NCBI GenBank assembly: GCA_963969595.1
Contig: OZ018415.1
Coordinates: forward strand, 12,896,001 to 12,960,000
Origin: Neckera pumila
Lineage: Eukaryota; Streptophyta; Bryopsida; Hypnales; Neckeraceae
DNA length: 64,000 bases
Direction: 5' to 3'
The translations under genes were made by a program, and so were the position numbers. Positions 34,043-45,986 of the stretch are shown one piece after another. The notes beneath the pieces were generated by a model that was not told the origin of the DNA, made no database searches, and saw only the letters and a list, made by a program, of their open reading frames with translations. Every line of letters begins with the position of its first letter. Positions within the stretch are counted from its first letter, which is position 1.

Positions 34043-34316
34043 TGTCGAGACCTGGTCAATGGTCAGGTAGCTTGGGTACGTATGCATATACGGTCAGTAT
34101 ACTGCCGTTTCATACCACTAGTTCGTACCTCTTCAAGGTTAAGGTTGTACCTCTTAAAGGTTGAGGTTCTGAGGAGTCGCGTTGCTTCTCAGCCAGAACT
34201 ACGTATCATCACTCTGATCCTTAGGCTATTCAGAGATAATGTGATTTTGAACCTGAGGTACGTAGGCAGCTTCATCTCTTATCGAGAGATGGAGTCCGAG
34301 TGAAAACATACTGTCA
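34043..34316 (+). repeat. 3' LTR of the copia element
   Basis: Same 274 bp length as the 5' LTR, with five substitutions (three G to A, one C to G, one C to A, read from the 5' copy). It is followed directly by the ATTAG target duplication. Confidence 0.97.
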
Positions 34317-34480
34317 ATTAGAAAAAAAGTTCTTGAATGATTGGAATTGGAAGAGTCTAGACATTGGCCATGGATCTGGAGCACTTTTTACCTCCCAAAA
34401 TTCATAGTAATTTAAATTCAAGCAATCAAATTACCAATTTTTTTGCAATCCTTGTCATTTCTATCAATGTACCTCTGAAA

Positions 34481-34912
34481 AATATTTGTTTTACCTTCAG
34501 TACTCCAGATCATGTTGGAATTTCTTATTTGTTTTGCCTTCATTACTCTAGATCATGTTGGAATTTCTTATTCGGTTAGTTATGGGTGGCTCTACCTTAG
34601 TGCAATTGTGGATTGAATCCAAACAACAAATTCTCTAGTCTCTAAGGTAGGGACACCTAAAATTACCACCTTTTTTTTTTTTCAAATTGTGAACCATTTC
34701 AATTATTAGATTGGTGGAATATGGTCTTTGGACACTTCAAACAGCAAAAGAATAACTTACCACGTGGGCAGATGAGACTCCATGCTGTGAAAATTTCTAG
34801 GTATAAGTTCTACGAAACAAGAATTATAGCATCAAAAAATAAAAAAAATAATAGTAAAAATTGAAGTTCGGGGCAACCTTATTTTTTTTGCTCCATTTCC
34901 AGAGTTCTGTCA
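34481..34912. other. Intergenic region downstream of the Era-like GTPase
   Basis: Holds a two-copy direct repeat at 34490-34570 (CTCCAGATCATGTTGGAATT and variant), also related to 13866-13945. The last part probably carries the GTPase 3' untranslated region. Confidence 0.5.
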
Positions 34913-37900
34913 CTAAAGAAACAACGGGTCCCCATTCACTTCGTCCAGTGAAGTGACGAAATCACGCCCTGGCTCTAAAACTTTAACATCTAAGACTAAA
35001 TGGACAGTATTGTTTAACACCTTCTGCAGCTCCATTCGAGCTACGGTTCCAATACGCCTGAACACAAGATTAGACAACATTGGAAAACATAAGCCAGTAT
35101 ATAATTAAGCAAATCAAAGATTTATAATAAAAATAATAGCAAGAGCAGCGAGTACACATAATCAAGTTCAAAGATCTTTGCACCACTTCAGAATGCACAG
35201 GACAAAGCAGCAAGTTTGAGACAACAAGAAACCCTTCACTTTGATTGTCGCAATAATTATTTTTGATTCATTTAACCTCATATGTTCCATGTCGAATTTA
35301 CAAGACAAAAGTACAAGTAACAAGAATGACCATGAAAATGGCGCTTATGTGATTCCAATGGGACAAGCCAAATATTCGAGATAAGGTCTCTAGAGGTGGA
35401 TTGGATCGGACGCTTATTATCTCGACTGGACGGCAAAGAAAAGAACTAACCTGATTACATCCCCATTCTTGCCTATCAGAATTTTGCGGTGGCCTTCTTT
35501 CTCGACAAGAAGAAGATGATGGATGCGAATGGAACCATCTTTTAGTACTCTCCATGAAAGGTGTCTTTGCTCTATCCTATATGGTAGCTCCTGCATTCCA
35601 TAAACTATTCAATTAAACTATCAAACACCCACGTATACTCCATTGGAAAAGACCGTGCAGTGACTAGCTTTCTGCACAACGAGGGCATAATCTTTGGAAA
35701 CAGTTGATCTACGGAAAATAGTTTGTAGTTATACATCAAGAAGTTCACTGCTATCTTAAATAGGGATCAAGAAACCTATACCAGGAGTGTATACATAAAT
35801 GAATAAACCTCTTGATATCATTCGTGTGTGATTAGAACCATGAAATCACAAACATCGAAGTTCGATACAAAATAGGTTGGGAGGGCAAGGAGACCTTGTG
35901 CAAGCTATCAAAGATGTGTTGTCGGACAATTTCAAGAGCTGTTGCCCGGGCAAATCGCTGCGGTTTGGCTTCTGCTTCTTCTTCCCAGGGTCTAGGTACT
36001 GCCTGCAGATATCATAAGATAAACTTCAGCATTATGAGCTCTTATCTCCTCCAAGTGTCAAATGCTACAAATTAAATTTGCACCAAATTCCATCTGTACG
36101 TAGTCAGACAAACCTGATCTAGAAGGTATTCCTGTAATGCATCCACGCCATTTCCGGTCAATGCTGAGATCATGAATGTGCTGAAAACAAGGAATAAGAA
36201 ATTAGGGATCAAACTGAGGAATAAAAATATCCGCAACAGATACTCTATTGAAATTAGTAAAGACATTGTACCTGTCGAATGCTGGATAACGGCCATACTC
36301 TTCTGCCAAAGGTAGCAGTAATCGCTTTGGATGTACCAAGTCCACCTACAACACAAATCAACAGCTATAAATATGCAACCCTAGCAGGAGTTAAGTAAAG
36401 ACCTCAATTGCAGAGGGCCCAATATTACGACAATCCAATCAACAAATATTCAAATAAAAAGTGCGCGTGTTTGAGTGAATCCTGATGAATTTGTCAAAAA
36501 TGTGCAAAAAATGGCTTTTAATCTAGAAAGTGAGAATTTCGGGATTGCTATATTTGGTGGTGACACAGCGATACTACTATTAAAGAAAGAGAGATTGTCA
36601 AGATCATTTAACCCCAAAATGCCCTAAATGGCATTAGTGACCACTTCCATACCTTCAGGAGTTGAAATAAATCGTATAGGAAGTTTCAAAGAATGTAGGA
36701 AAGTGTACCAACAGAAAGAAAAAATCACACCCTAATTTCTTGAACAATAGAAATATATTTTGAAATTTATTATAATCAGCTATTAGTCAGTGGCCTTTAT
36801 TGTAACCTTAGTTTGGACACTTAGGGGGTTAAGACAAACATTAGGCATCCTCAAATAGGCTAAGAAGAAGCCATACCTTATTGAAACACAGGATTTTCTT
36901 CTGTGACGCTGTCTCTTCAGTCCCGAGCTTCTCAATTAAGCGATTTACACGCTTATCAGGCCTGCGCTGAGGAAAACACAAAAGTCATATCCAAAGCTAC
37001 TTATCCACAACTCCTTCGGCAAAGCTACGAGTCGTTGTCTAACTGTCTAGGTCCCAACCAGTTAAGTCTCTAGCCTGTAGAATACTGAATACCAAACTGG
37101 ATAAGGAGAACAAGAATTTGCATGTGTGAACCACATTCAACTAGAGAGCATGTTCCAATGACATGAATAGCGATTGCCTTTCAGTTTATTGAACCATGGA
37201 AAGCACAATTACCTTTCAATTTGACGCTGAGCATCAACAAGCACAATGAGAGCCTCACAAAGCTCAGCAGTATGCCAAGCGCTCCGGACTCGGTTGCGAT
37301 TATCTGTTCTCAATGGATGCCCCCTAATGTCCACCGTCAAACCTGGAGTGTCAAAGAAAATCTGCCAAAGCATTCTCGGAAATTACAATCACCTTTTCAA
37401 AGGACTCACAATGTTCATGCATCCAAAATAAAAAAGATTGAATATTCGTTCCTTGCAACTTTCCTCTATACTTTGCATGACAGGACACACAGAGAGCACC
37501 ACGACATGAGAATGAAAAATTTACAAGCTGGAAGTTAGAAACCGTACCAGTTGGCTATCACCCTTCGTCAGAATGCCCACGTGCTCCTTGTGCGTTGTGT
37601 TTGTTTTCCGTGAAACTGCCGATACTTTAGACCCAACCTGCAATATTCGAAATATACTGTCAGCCTCGAAATTGATACACACAAATAATCATGTCCTCTA
37701 CCTCGACTGGAGTATGAATCCATGTAGGGTCGAAAATTCTAAAATAGTTAAGGACCTGATCCCGCCTCCTATGCTAGACCCTGTTCCCAATTTCTATTCG
37801 TGCACTCGGTTAGTCTCCAATTAGCAAAAGGTGTAAGCATGACTTAGGTAAATGTCGATGATCACTCATCGTTGATGGAAATGGGATTACTTACCATCCT

Positions 37901-38842
37901 TTCAATATTGTTCTACAACCTCCCACCTTGAAATTGCGTAAGGTAATCATCACACATTGAGGAAGAAAAACTTGATCTCGAGAGAGTTTGGCCCTTGTAC
38001 CCGAAGTGATCTCTCTAAAGTTCTATAATGATCTACCAATGAAAGCACATTCTTACATATTGGTTAAACGCTTTAAGTGACGAAAGGATTACCCTGTAGC
38101 TTACAGTCAAAAGCCAATTCAGAGTGACAGAAATAGACTCCAGAAGGCCAGATGAAGAGAAAGGTGCTTGCGAATACCAACAAATGTCTATACAGATACC
38201 AAATGATACGAAACCATCTTTAAGGTAATCATCACACATTAAGTAAGGAAAACTTGATCTCAAGAGAGTTTGGCCCTTGTACCCGAAGTGATCTCTCTAA
38301 CGATCTTCCAATGAAAGCACATTCCTACATATTGGTTAAACGCTTCAAATGTCTACACAGATGCCAGTGATAGGAAACCTTGTTTTACATCAGAATTGGA
38401 GGAACCTTACCAAGTGATTTGTAAGAGTGGATTTGCCAGCATTAGGAGATCCAACGACACCAACGCGGAGCGACTTCTGATCCTCCTCGCTAACAGCTAA
38501 AGCCTCCCCTTCCCCTTCCTCCCCCCCTTCGGCTTCATCCAGTGCAGCGCTCAGCAACGCCATCGCCTGCGCTTGCGCTTTGGAATCTCTTGCCTGCCAG
38601 TCCGCATCCTTGACCAAACCACGCCCTGAAGGCCCAGGGCTATCATCACTCTCCTCCGCTACCACTTTCTCCCAAGCACTATTACTTTCCTCATCGCTGC
38701 TCTCACCTCCACTCTTCGCAGAGTAGAATCGGTCGAATCCACACCAGGCTGACTTCTCCAAATGCGCAATCGACGACAAGGACGACGACGCCCACACATG
38801 ATGATGGTTCGTCCGCCGCAACAGTTTCACCACCGCATGCAT
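34913..38842 (-). CDS. ERG: Era-like GTPase with KH domain, probably mitochondrial, nine exons, 429 residues
   Basis: Era-family GTPases bind small-subunit rRNA through a KH domain and assist ribosome assembly; plant ERG-type members act in mitochondria. Exons in coding order: 38411-38842, 37548-37637, 37213-37361, 36877-36961, 36272-36345, 36114-36180, 35895-36002, 35451-35590, 34913-35057. All junctions are GT-AG and keep frame. The first 130 residues hold a basic, Ser-rich leader (MHAVVKLLRRTNHHH) and an acidic linker, as expected for an organelle-targeted form. GTPase motifs are G1 GSPNAGKST (131-139), G3 DTPG (178-181), G4 NKVD (251-254) and G5 SAL (282-284). The KH loop is IGKNG (374-378). 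No break is seen. It is divergent from the NASP-like gene with 667 bp between start codons. Confidence 0.94.
36608..36832. mobile_element. Short TTAA-flanked element in a GTPase intron, 225 bp
   Basis: It begins TTAACCCCAAAATGCCC and ends GACACTTAGGGGGTTAA. It sits in the intron between GTPase exons 4 and 5. The ends resemble those of the 543 bp element at 51754 more than the 930 bp family. Confidence 0.55.
37940..38378. repeat. Partial tandem duplication in GTPase intron 1
   Basis: The block starting AAGGTAATCATCACACATT (37940) recurs at 38222 with the same order of segments (GAGAGAGTTTGGCCCTTGTA, TACATATTGGTTAAACGCTT, then ACAGATRCC...GAAACC). The first copy carries about 115 extra bases before the last segment. 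It lies between exons 1 and 2. Confidence 0.8.
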
Positions 38843-39509
38843 CTCAGAAAAACTTGAAAAAAACGTAGAAACCTTGAGAAAGATCGGAAAACCTTAGTAA
38901 TCTTTGTAGCTCGAATGGTTTCGTAAATGTTCAAGCTCCGATGAAAAAATTCGCACTCGATCACGACGCATGCCTTGATCGTTCTTCATGAAATTCCATG
39001 GAGGAGCACGGGGACGCTCCGTCTCTAAAACCCTAATGGAAGCTCTCTAAACCCTGCGGTCATGGGTAAAATGGCCTATGACCAAGAACCGGAGGGTCGG
39101 TCGTAGGACTCCGCCCAAAGAGTTCATTCATCCAAATTACGAATGTATCCACTCGATCATCGTTCGTCTAGTGCCGTTGGGTCAAAGAGACCCGCCATTT
39201 ATCCCCCGCCATTTCTACCCTAAACCCAAAATCTACGCAGGTAGTATGTGATACCTCATAGATACTAGAACACGTAGACTCCGAAAGAGGAATTTTCTTG
39301 AAATCTATGAAATCTTCAGATACTTTGTAGATTACCTTTTCTTCGAGGAGGGAAGCGGAAGAAGGCGAGGAGGGGAGGTAGGACAAGTGATTTTGACTAC
39401 TCGAGGTTTTGGATTTCGTTTTTCTGTTTTTTCGATCTGCGGATCCTTCCGGAGTGCGGGCGCATTTGGTGTTGTAAGTTAGGCGTGATCGCAGGATTTC
39501 GAAGAAGGC
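38843..39509. promoter_or_regulatory. Shared intergenic promoter of the divergent GTPase/NASP pair
   Basis: 667 bases separate the two start codons. No TATA box is assigned. Gene-island base composition continues through it, so it probably holds both 5' leaders and a bidirectional promoter. Frames inside (39168-39386 minus) show no domain. Confidence 0.55.
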
Positions 39510-42500
39510 ATGATGATGGAGGCGAGCACGAGCGGCGGCGGCGGGGCGGAAAACGGCGAAGCTTCAATGGAGCAACAACCTTCAGCTTCGGCTGCTGCTG
39601 CTGCTATGGCGGGGGAGTTGGAAGAGGCGCAGCGGTTGTACGACGACGGCTGTGAGTTCTCGCGCAACGAGGCTTTCGACGACGCCGCGGAGTGCTTCAG
39701 CAAGGCGCTTGAGATTCGGTAAGCTGGAGTCGCCATTTTCTTAAAGTGTTTTTCAGTGTTTTTTTTAGTGTTTAGGACTCAGTGATTTTCATAGTTGATA
39801 GTGTGTATGTTCATTGATGTTCTTTTTCTCGATTTGGTGCTAATTTCGCGATGGAGATTGTGGAAATTTGAAAGCGTGATTCTGGTATAAGTTCCGAAGA
39901 AGTGTTCGTGGCAGTATTGGCACTGAGGTCTTGATAAGTCTCTTTATAAGCTGAGTTTATTTTTTATTTTTTATTTTTTATTTATTTTATTTATTTTTGG
40001 AGTCTTTGTTGCGTTATTGCTGGTTTGGTGTTGATGATTTTTGTGTGCATTGTCGATGGCTTTGCTCTTACCTTTGAAGGATTACAGTAAACCCTGGCAT
40101 TGTCGCGGTTCTATAGTGGCTCACAGTGTGCCTTGACATAGCTAGTAGCTGACGCTGTAGAACCAATGCAATTCGTTCTTAAAATTATGACGCACTTAGA
40201 TCAGATTTGAGGCAATCGGATGTCCTTTACTGTGCACTCCTCGCAGGTTTACTTGTATGATTTAGCGTTGTTGCTGCGGTTTGTGGGTTGATATTGTGTG
40301 TTCGTTGATATACCTCTCGGTTTGATGTTAACTTCGCGATTGGCTTAGGGAACATTTGATAGCTGATTCATTGTACAAGGCCCGAAGAATGCTTGTGGTT
40401 GGCATTGAGGTTTTGGACGAGTCTTTAGAAGCTGAGGTGTTGTGGTAGAGTATTTGTCACATTATTGCTGGATTTGTGTTGACAATTTTTTTGTTCGTTG
40501 TGGATGACTGTTTTATCTTTATCATTGAAGTGGCATAGTATACCCTGGCGTTGGAGCTTTCCTTTAGCGTCCCATAATAGCTGACGCTTTTAAACCAATG
40601 CAATTTATACTGTACCTGAACACCTGAACTTATGACGCAATTAGAACAGATCTGAAGCAGTTTGAGCTTTTGTACTGTAATTAACTCTCAGATTAAAATA
40701 TTTGTACTCCTTACACTTCCGAGAGCAGGGATTGTGGTCTTATTGTTTTACCGTAGCTGCTGCCGCTCCTAAGTTGAGCGTTTAGTTATCTTCGTGGTTG
40801 CTTATCAACGTATAAGGCAGCAAGGCTTTTACGTTTTACTCGTCATCAAACACGAATTGTTCGTTAGTAAGATATGATTCGTCGTTTTATCTGACGCTAG
40901 TCTCTACTGTGATTTGAATGCTTATCGCCTTTACATTATAAAAAGGTTTTAGTTGTATCAAACGTTCAGAGTTGGACAAGAGTGGATACATGCGTCGTGA
41001 TACGACCAATAATTTTTAGCCTGCTTAATTCTGACAGTCACTCGTATATAGACGAAATATTTGACTGAAAATCTTCGGGATCGTAAAAGAATATGGTTAT
41101 ACTTTTCCCAAATAATATGAGCCTGCTGTTGATGTGCCATGCGCCTGACGGCTACAGGGTACGGCATTTTGGAGAGCTTGCGCCAGAGTGTGCAACAACC
41201 TACTACAAATATGGTTGTGCTTTATTTGACAAACTCCAGGATGAGGCCGATCCCCTTGGCGAAACTGTTAACCCGACTAACGCTCTTCCGGGTTCCAATG
41301 GAGAAGGTTCTTCGGGCAAAGGTACGCCGGATCTTTTCTTGCAATGAGCTCTCTCGGCGATGAGACTAGTTGAATTATGAGTGTTTTATGAATTCGCTTG
41401 CAATTTTGTGTTTTCTGACGATCAAGGTATGTGCTATTAATGGATATCAAGAACAGATAAGAATGTTTGGGAATTTTAAATTTATCGACCACTGAGAGGA
41501 TCCTGAAACTGGAGGATAAGGTTTAGTACGTGCATCCCATGTTTCTAAAAAAATTCACGCCTTACCTAAGAATTTGTTCGGTTTGTCTAGTGGCCATTCT
41601 GACTTTTTCGACTGAAAATCTCTCTTCCTAAACATTGGGTTGGTTTTCCGGAGGACGTGACTTATTTTAAATTTTTTAGTCGGTTCCTGTCTCACACAAG
41701 GATGGATGTAAGAGTGTCTAGATTATGTTACATTTGGTTAGTGGTTCAGTTTATTTAAAGTAGCTTGTTGGCTTCTCAAATTTTGATGCGGCCAATATAC
41801 GGCAGTTAAGAATTATATGCTTGGGCATCTGCAGTAGAATCGGAGGTCACGGGCAAAGACCCTGAAGAGGCTGGTGGAGATGGGGACGAAGGAGACGAAG
41901 ATGAGGGTATGGGTGAGGGCGAGGAAGTCAAGGAAGAGGAAGAAGGAGACCTGGAGGATGCTTGGAAGATGTTGGAATTTGCTCGCGTCATTCATGAAAA
42001 GCAGGGTAGCTATACCATTGAGACTGTCGACATCATAACCAAGCTCGCAGATGTAAATTGCTTCAAAGGTATAAGGTTTAAATTGCTGAATCTGAGTTGC
42101 TTATTTTTTTTATCTGCACCGATTTGCTGGTGGCTTGCTTCTCTAATATTCGGACAGTCTGAAACTTTCATGGGCAATGTGTGCACAACTTATCACACTG
42201 TGAACTTGGCTATATGAATTGTTTCCCAGTTCGTAATTCATACTAGGGCATCAATGGGTAAAACTGGAATGACCTGAACTTCCTGTGTGCAGAAAATTAT
42301 GAGTCTTGTTATGACGACTATGCGAAAGCACTGGACATGCTGAAGCAAGTTGTGGAACCAGATTCGCGGATACTAGCTGAACTGTAATACTTCATCCTGT
42401 TTGAATCATCAGTTGCTTAGCACGAGAATTGTTTAATTAACTACTCTATCCGAATCTGAAGTTTAAGAATGATATGAAGGATGCATTTTATCTGATTTGT

Positions 42501-43442
42501 AATTGTGTATTGCTGTGTTCAGATGTCTGCTGGCTAATCTGCCGGCCTCTCTTATGACAGGTACTTCAAGATCGCCATTGCCCATCAACTAGATTTAAAA
42601 CCGAAGGAGGCTCTCAGCTATTGCAGTAATGCTGTCGCTGTCTGTGAGGCTCGTGTACAAAGGCTCAAGCTTGAACTTGCTAAAGTACAACCTGAAGAAG
42701 TCGATGCTCTGAGATCCGCAGGGGATGCATCCACTGCGGAAGGCAAGCAACCTGAACCTGAGACGAACGGAAGAATGAAGGAGATTCAACAAGAAACAGA
42801 TGATCTTGTCAAAGATGATGAAGGCGACGAGGGTATGGAAGAGAAATCTGAAGTAGCGTCAATGGTTACTGAGATCAAAGATCTTGAGGAGTTACTGGTG
42901 GATCTCAGAGATAAGGTGGAGTTCTGCCGCTAATTCGTTACGTGTCTGTAGTTTCCTGTTCTCAACCGCATTAGATGAATTTCATTCACTGTGTATTAAG
43001 GAATATAGTTTGCCATTGTAACATGTTGCAGGAACAAGAGTTGAAAGAAATGGCATCAGCCCCTAGCTTGGTGGAGGCTTTGCAAGCAGCAAATCCTGAA
43101 GCGGCAGCTAGCGTGAAGCAGCTGTTCTCGCTGGCTGCCGGAAGTCAAGCTAGTGGTTCGGGGACATCCTCATCTGCAGCGACTGCGGATGGCATACAAG
43201 TTTCAAATGGGTTCGATCAACCGTCGCTCACTAGTTTCTCCTCCTCAACAGCTGTTGTGACCGATCTTGGGGTGGTCGGGAGGGGTGTCAAGCGGGCAGA
43301 GCCTGTGGCAGTCGCAGGAGGAAGTGCCTTACCATCCAAGAAACGCTCATTCGATACGCTGATGAATGGGACTGGGAACGGTGAAACACAAGTTGGATTT
43401 GGGGACGCGTCTGTGAAACCAACAGGCGAAGGCACCACTTGA
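39510..43442 (+). CDS. NASP: NASP-like histone H3-H4 chaperone (SHNi-TPR protein), six exons, 487 residues
   Basis: NASP/Sim3/Hif1 chaperones bind and protect H3-H4 through TPR repeats interrupted by an acidic loop. Exons: 39510-39718, 41158-41321, 41835-42068, 42293-42383, 42561-42915, 43032-43442; all GT-AG with frame kept. TPR1 is ELEEAQRLYDDGCEFSRNEA and onward (about 35-69), continuing over the first intron into the family block HFGELAPECATTYYKYGCAL. Exon 3 encodes an Asp/Glu-rich loop (about 133-166) inside TPR2, which resumes at EDAWKMLEFARVIHEKQ. TPR3 is NYESCYDDYAKALDML, followed by the SHNi-TPR region (FKIAIAHQLDLKPKEALSYC). IKDLEELLVDLRDK precedes a Ser/Ala-rich tail with a nuclear-localisation-type LPSKKRS near 453. 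Two Met codons head the frame; the upstream one is used. Confidence 0.92.
39790..40670. repeat. Old tandem duplication inside NASP intron 1
   Basis: The segment 39790-40230 resembles 40270-40670: shared ordered words are AACTTCGCGAT or AATTTCGCGAT, GGCATTGAGG or GGCACTGAGG, AGTCTTTGTTGCGTTATTGC and its counterpart, TACCCTGGCGTTG or AACCCTGGCATTG, and ACCAATGCAATT. The period is about 430-490 bases. A TATTTTTTATTTTT tract at 39959-39997 lies in the first copy. Confidence 0.7.
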
Positions 43443-44588
43443 TGGTCTGCACAGTGAAGAAACTGCATGTGATCTGAAAGATTTTTTTCGTACGAAATCA
43501 CCGAAATCTTCATCATTTTCTTGGCTTCATCGTACCACTTCGAAATGCAATCTACACACTGGAATCAAATTTTGGTGCAACTTTTTGTTTCCAACAGCAC
43601 AATGGAAATGGATGACTACGATCGTTGGTGTAATATCTCCAAGGAAGACGTTTCTGGCGGCAGTGGAATGGAACTGGCCTTCGTTTTGATCATTTGATTG
43701 GATTCATAGTCCCGACAGGAAAGATTGGACAGTAGCGCAGTAAAAGAAGCCCGTATAGTTTTCGTGCTTTCAGGGCACCTCTTCGAAAGTATTAGTAAAT
43801 CTAGCTTTGGTATGGGACTTCCAGCAATGTTTTTGATGAACGATTGCTCACAATGTTCCCTATGCAGATGGCTGTTGACTATAGTTTTGCAGTTTTGAAG
43901 ATTCTTCTATTTGTGAATACACAGGTCTTCTTGCTACCGTATTCATGACTTGTGAACATTACTACCAATATTTTGCATCAGCTGTCTTGCAGTTTTGAAA
44001 CTACCACTCAGGTGATTGAAACTGTGCCAATTTTGATGATAAGGTAAATGCACCCAATTTTCGCCTGTTTCTAAAATTGACCCTTATTGATGGTTGCCTC
44101 AAATGCATAGGGTCAATGTTGGATACACCTAGTTATATTACTCCGTACTTTGAAAAATCATGGATGCTTCATATGGTGTCTGGAATACATTCTAAGAGAA
44201 TAAAAAACAATTAATTGTTTTTACTACAAACAAGACCCAAAAGTATTGTAAGAGAATTTTTAAAAATTCACTATTTTTGACTACAAACAAGACCCAAAAA
44301 ATACTTGCACAATATAATAATAGGAGTCATGTCCAAGCAAACAGCTTAGAATAATTTGAAATTGGTTCAAATCTAGAATTTTGATGTACATCCTACATAG
44401 CCAAAAGTGGTCACTCCAAACATTCTGAAGGACTTGAAATCGGTCCAAATCTAGAATTTTGTGCACTACAAACCGAAGTTAGAAATCTTGCATACATTAA
44501 ATAAATATAAGAATTATTGCATTTTAATTGAAAGGTATGCAAATATGGCAATATGCATTGGTAATACACTAATAGTATGCGAATATAT
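43443..44588. other. NASP 3' region and intergenic sequence
   Basis: The first several hundred bases keep gene-island composition and probably include the NASP 3' untranslated region. Short direct repeats occur at 44222/44279 (ACTACAAACAAGACCCAAAA) and 44355/44432 (AAATCTAGAATTTTG). No further gene. Confidence 0.5.
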
Positions 44589-44590
44589 TA

Positions 44591-45957
44591 CTCCCTCCAT
44601 CCCAAAATGATCTTTTGGTTCCTTTTCATCTTTTTTCCCAATATGATCTTCCAGGTGCACATTCTAATGCGGAAGGAAAAAGGCTGGAGGACTAGAGGCA
44701 ATCTTGGAAAAACGGAAAGAAATTCCAATCAAAAATTTTGATTTAAAATGTTCAGAAAATACTTAGTGCTTTGTGAGAAGCATGCATTGTTGAGATTCTT
44801 CCCCATATTGGAGCCGTTATTGATGAAATCACAAGTGAGGTCAAAAGTCGAAAGTCAATGGCCACATAAGCTTAGGACATAGGGTGAAAGTTTAGGCCTT
44901 GGGCTACAAGGCATTGGCCCACAAACATTAGTATTGTTGCTCAAAATTGATCAAGTGAGTACTCGTCTTGGTCCACAGAACTAGGCAATTGTGTGGCCAC
45001 TAATGCTCTTCAAAAAAGCCTCAAAAATCCCACCTTTGAGTACCTCAAAACCACATTTTGGAAAGCACTTGGGAATTTGGAGTCTTAGGATGAAAGAGTG
45101 TACCAAACTCTATTTAAAAACTCTCATATATATTAAAAAAATTAAAAAATTAAAAAATTTGACTGCTCCGGCGAGCAGTCATACACTTTGACTGCTCACC
45201 AAGTGCACTTTTCCAAGTTGACAGGCCATGCATGAAATAGCATGGCATGTCAACTTGGAACGGCCCTCCAAAGGGTTGAAATTTTCTCTAATGTATGTGT
45301 TTGCAATGGAATTTGAATGTTTTATATTTATGAGATCAATGAATTTGATGTTTAGCTATTTTGGATTGACCTTTTGACCTTGTAATTAATATTCAAGTCA
45401 ACATTAGCGGTTGTATATAACCAATTATCCTTTAAGGGACCATAGAGCCTCAAAATGATACTTGGATGATTTCAAATGAAGAAAATATATACTTCTATGG
45501 GATCATGCGTCTCTAAATAACTCCATTACAATAGCAAAACCAAGTACAATATGGGCTTAGTCAATTGGCTTGCTGTTCGGAAGACTTGCTCCCACGCCCA
45601 TTTTCAGGAACAAACTTTGAGTTTGTCATTTTGGGGAATTTTTCAAGCTCTGATGTGACACCATGAGCCTGGGAACGGGAGAAGGCTACAGCGGGAAATA
45701 CATAAAGATTACATAGAGTATGCGAAAATCGGAGAACGATTGGCTAACGGTGCTTCTTAAAATGTCCCCAAAATCTAGTTTTTAAGTGCTCCAAAAGCAC
45801 ACTTTCAAAATTAATCTGAAATTCAAATATGCAAGACAATACAGTAGGTGTGCATTGAATTATATTTAAAACTCAAATTTTTCTTTCTTTATCTTTATTT
45901 TTAAGCTTAATCTGGAACATTTTGTCTAATAAGGAGATCATTTTGGGATGGAGGGAG
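44591..45957. mobile_element. Large Stowaway-like element, 1367 bp, TA-flanked
   Basis: The ends are perfect inverted repeats of 23 bp starting CTCCCTCCATCCCAAAATGA, and TA is present on both sides (44589-44590, 45958-45959). That is the plant Stowaway/mariner (PIF-unrelated) signature. No transposase frame is seen; inner repeats such as 45131-45293 look like nested insertions, which would explain the length. Confidence 0.85.
45131..45293. repeat. 160 bp repeat with a long hairpin (copy a)
   Basis: Shares TTGACTGCTC...GCAGTCATACACTTTGACT with 47540-47702. At 45212-45258 CCAAGTTGACAGGCCATGC pairs with GCATGGCATGTCAACTTGG. It ends GAAATTTTCTCTAATG, the CATTAGA-type terminus; its left partner was not found. 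Confidence 0.6.
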
Positions 45958-45986
45958 TACTTTGAAAAATCATCTCCGTCCAGAAA

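Larger units (their letters stand above)
28935..34316 (+). mobile_element. Ty1/copia LTR retrotransposon, complete structure, 5382 bp
   Basis: Two 274 bp LTRs (TG...CA) bound one gag-pol region, and ATTAG is duplicated at 28930-28934 and 34317-34321. Domain order is gag, zinc knuckle, protease, integrase, reverse transcriptase, RNase H, which is the copia order (integrase before RT). The LTRs differ at five of 274 positions, so insertion is fairly recent. A one-base deletion near 32945 breaks the frame in RT, so this copy cannot express an intact polyprotein unless the frame change is bypassed. Confidence 0.97.
28780..34480 (+). repeat. Dispersed repeat interrupted by the copia element
   Basis: The flanks 28780-28934 and 34322-34480 are the two halves of the repeat that is uninterrupted at 12372-12731. 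This paralogue shows the pre-insertion state of the copia target and confirms the element borders. Everything between is the inserted element plus one copy of its target duplication. Confidence 0.75.

Noticed and set aside
39479..39736. Minus-strand 85-residue frame
   Set aside because: Antisense shadow of NASP exon 1, rich in Ala/Ser because the sense strand is Glu/Gly/Ala-rich.
42595..42792. Minus-strand frame in NASP exon 5
   Set aside because: Antisense shadow of a spliced exon.
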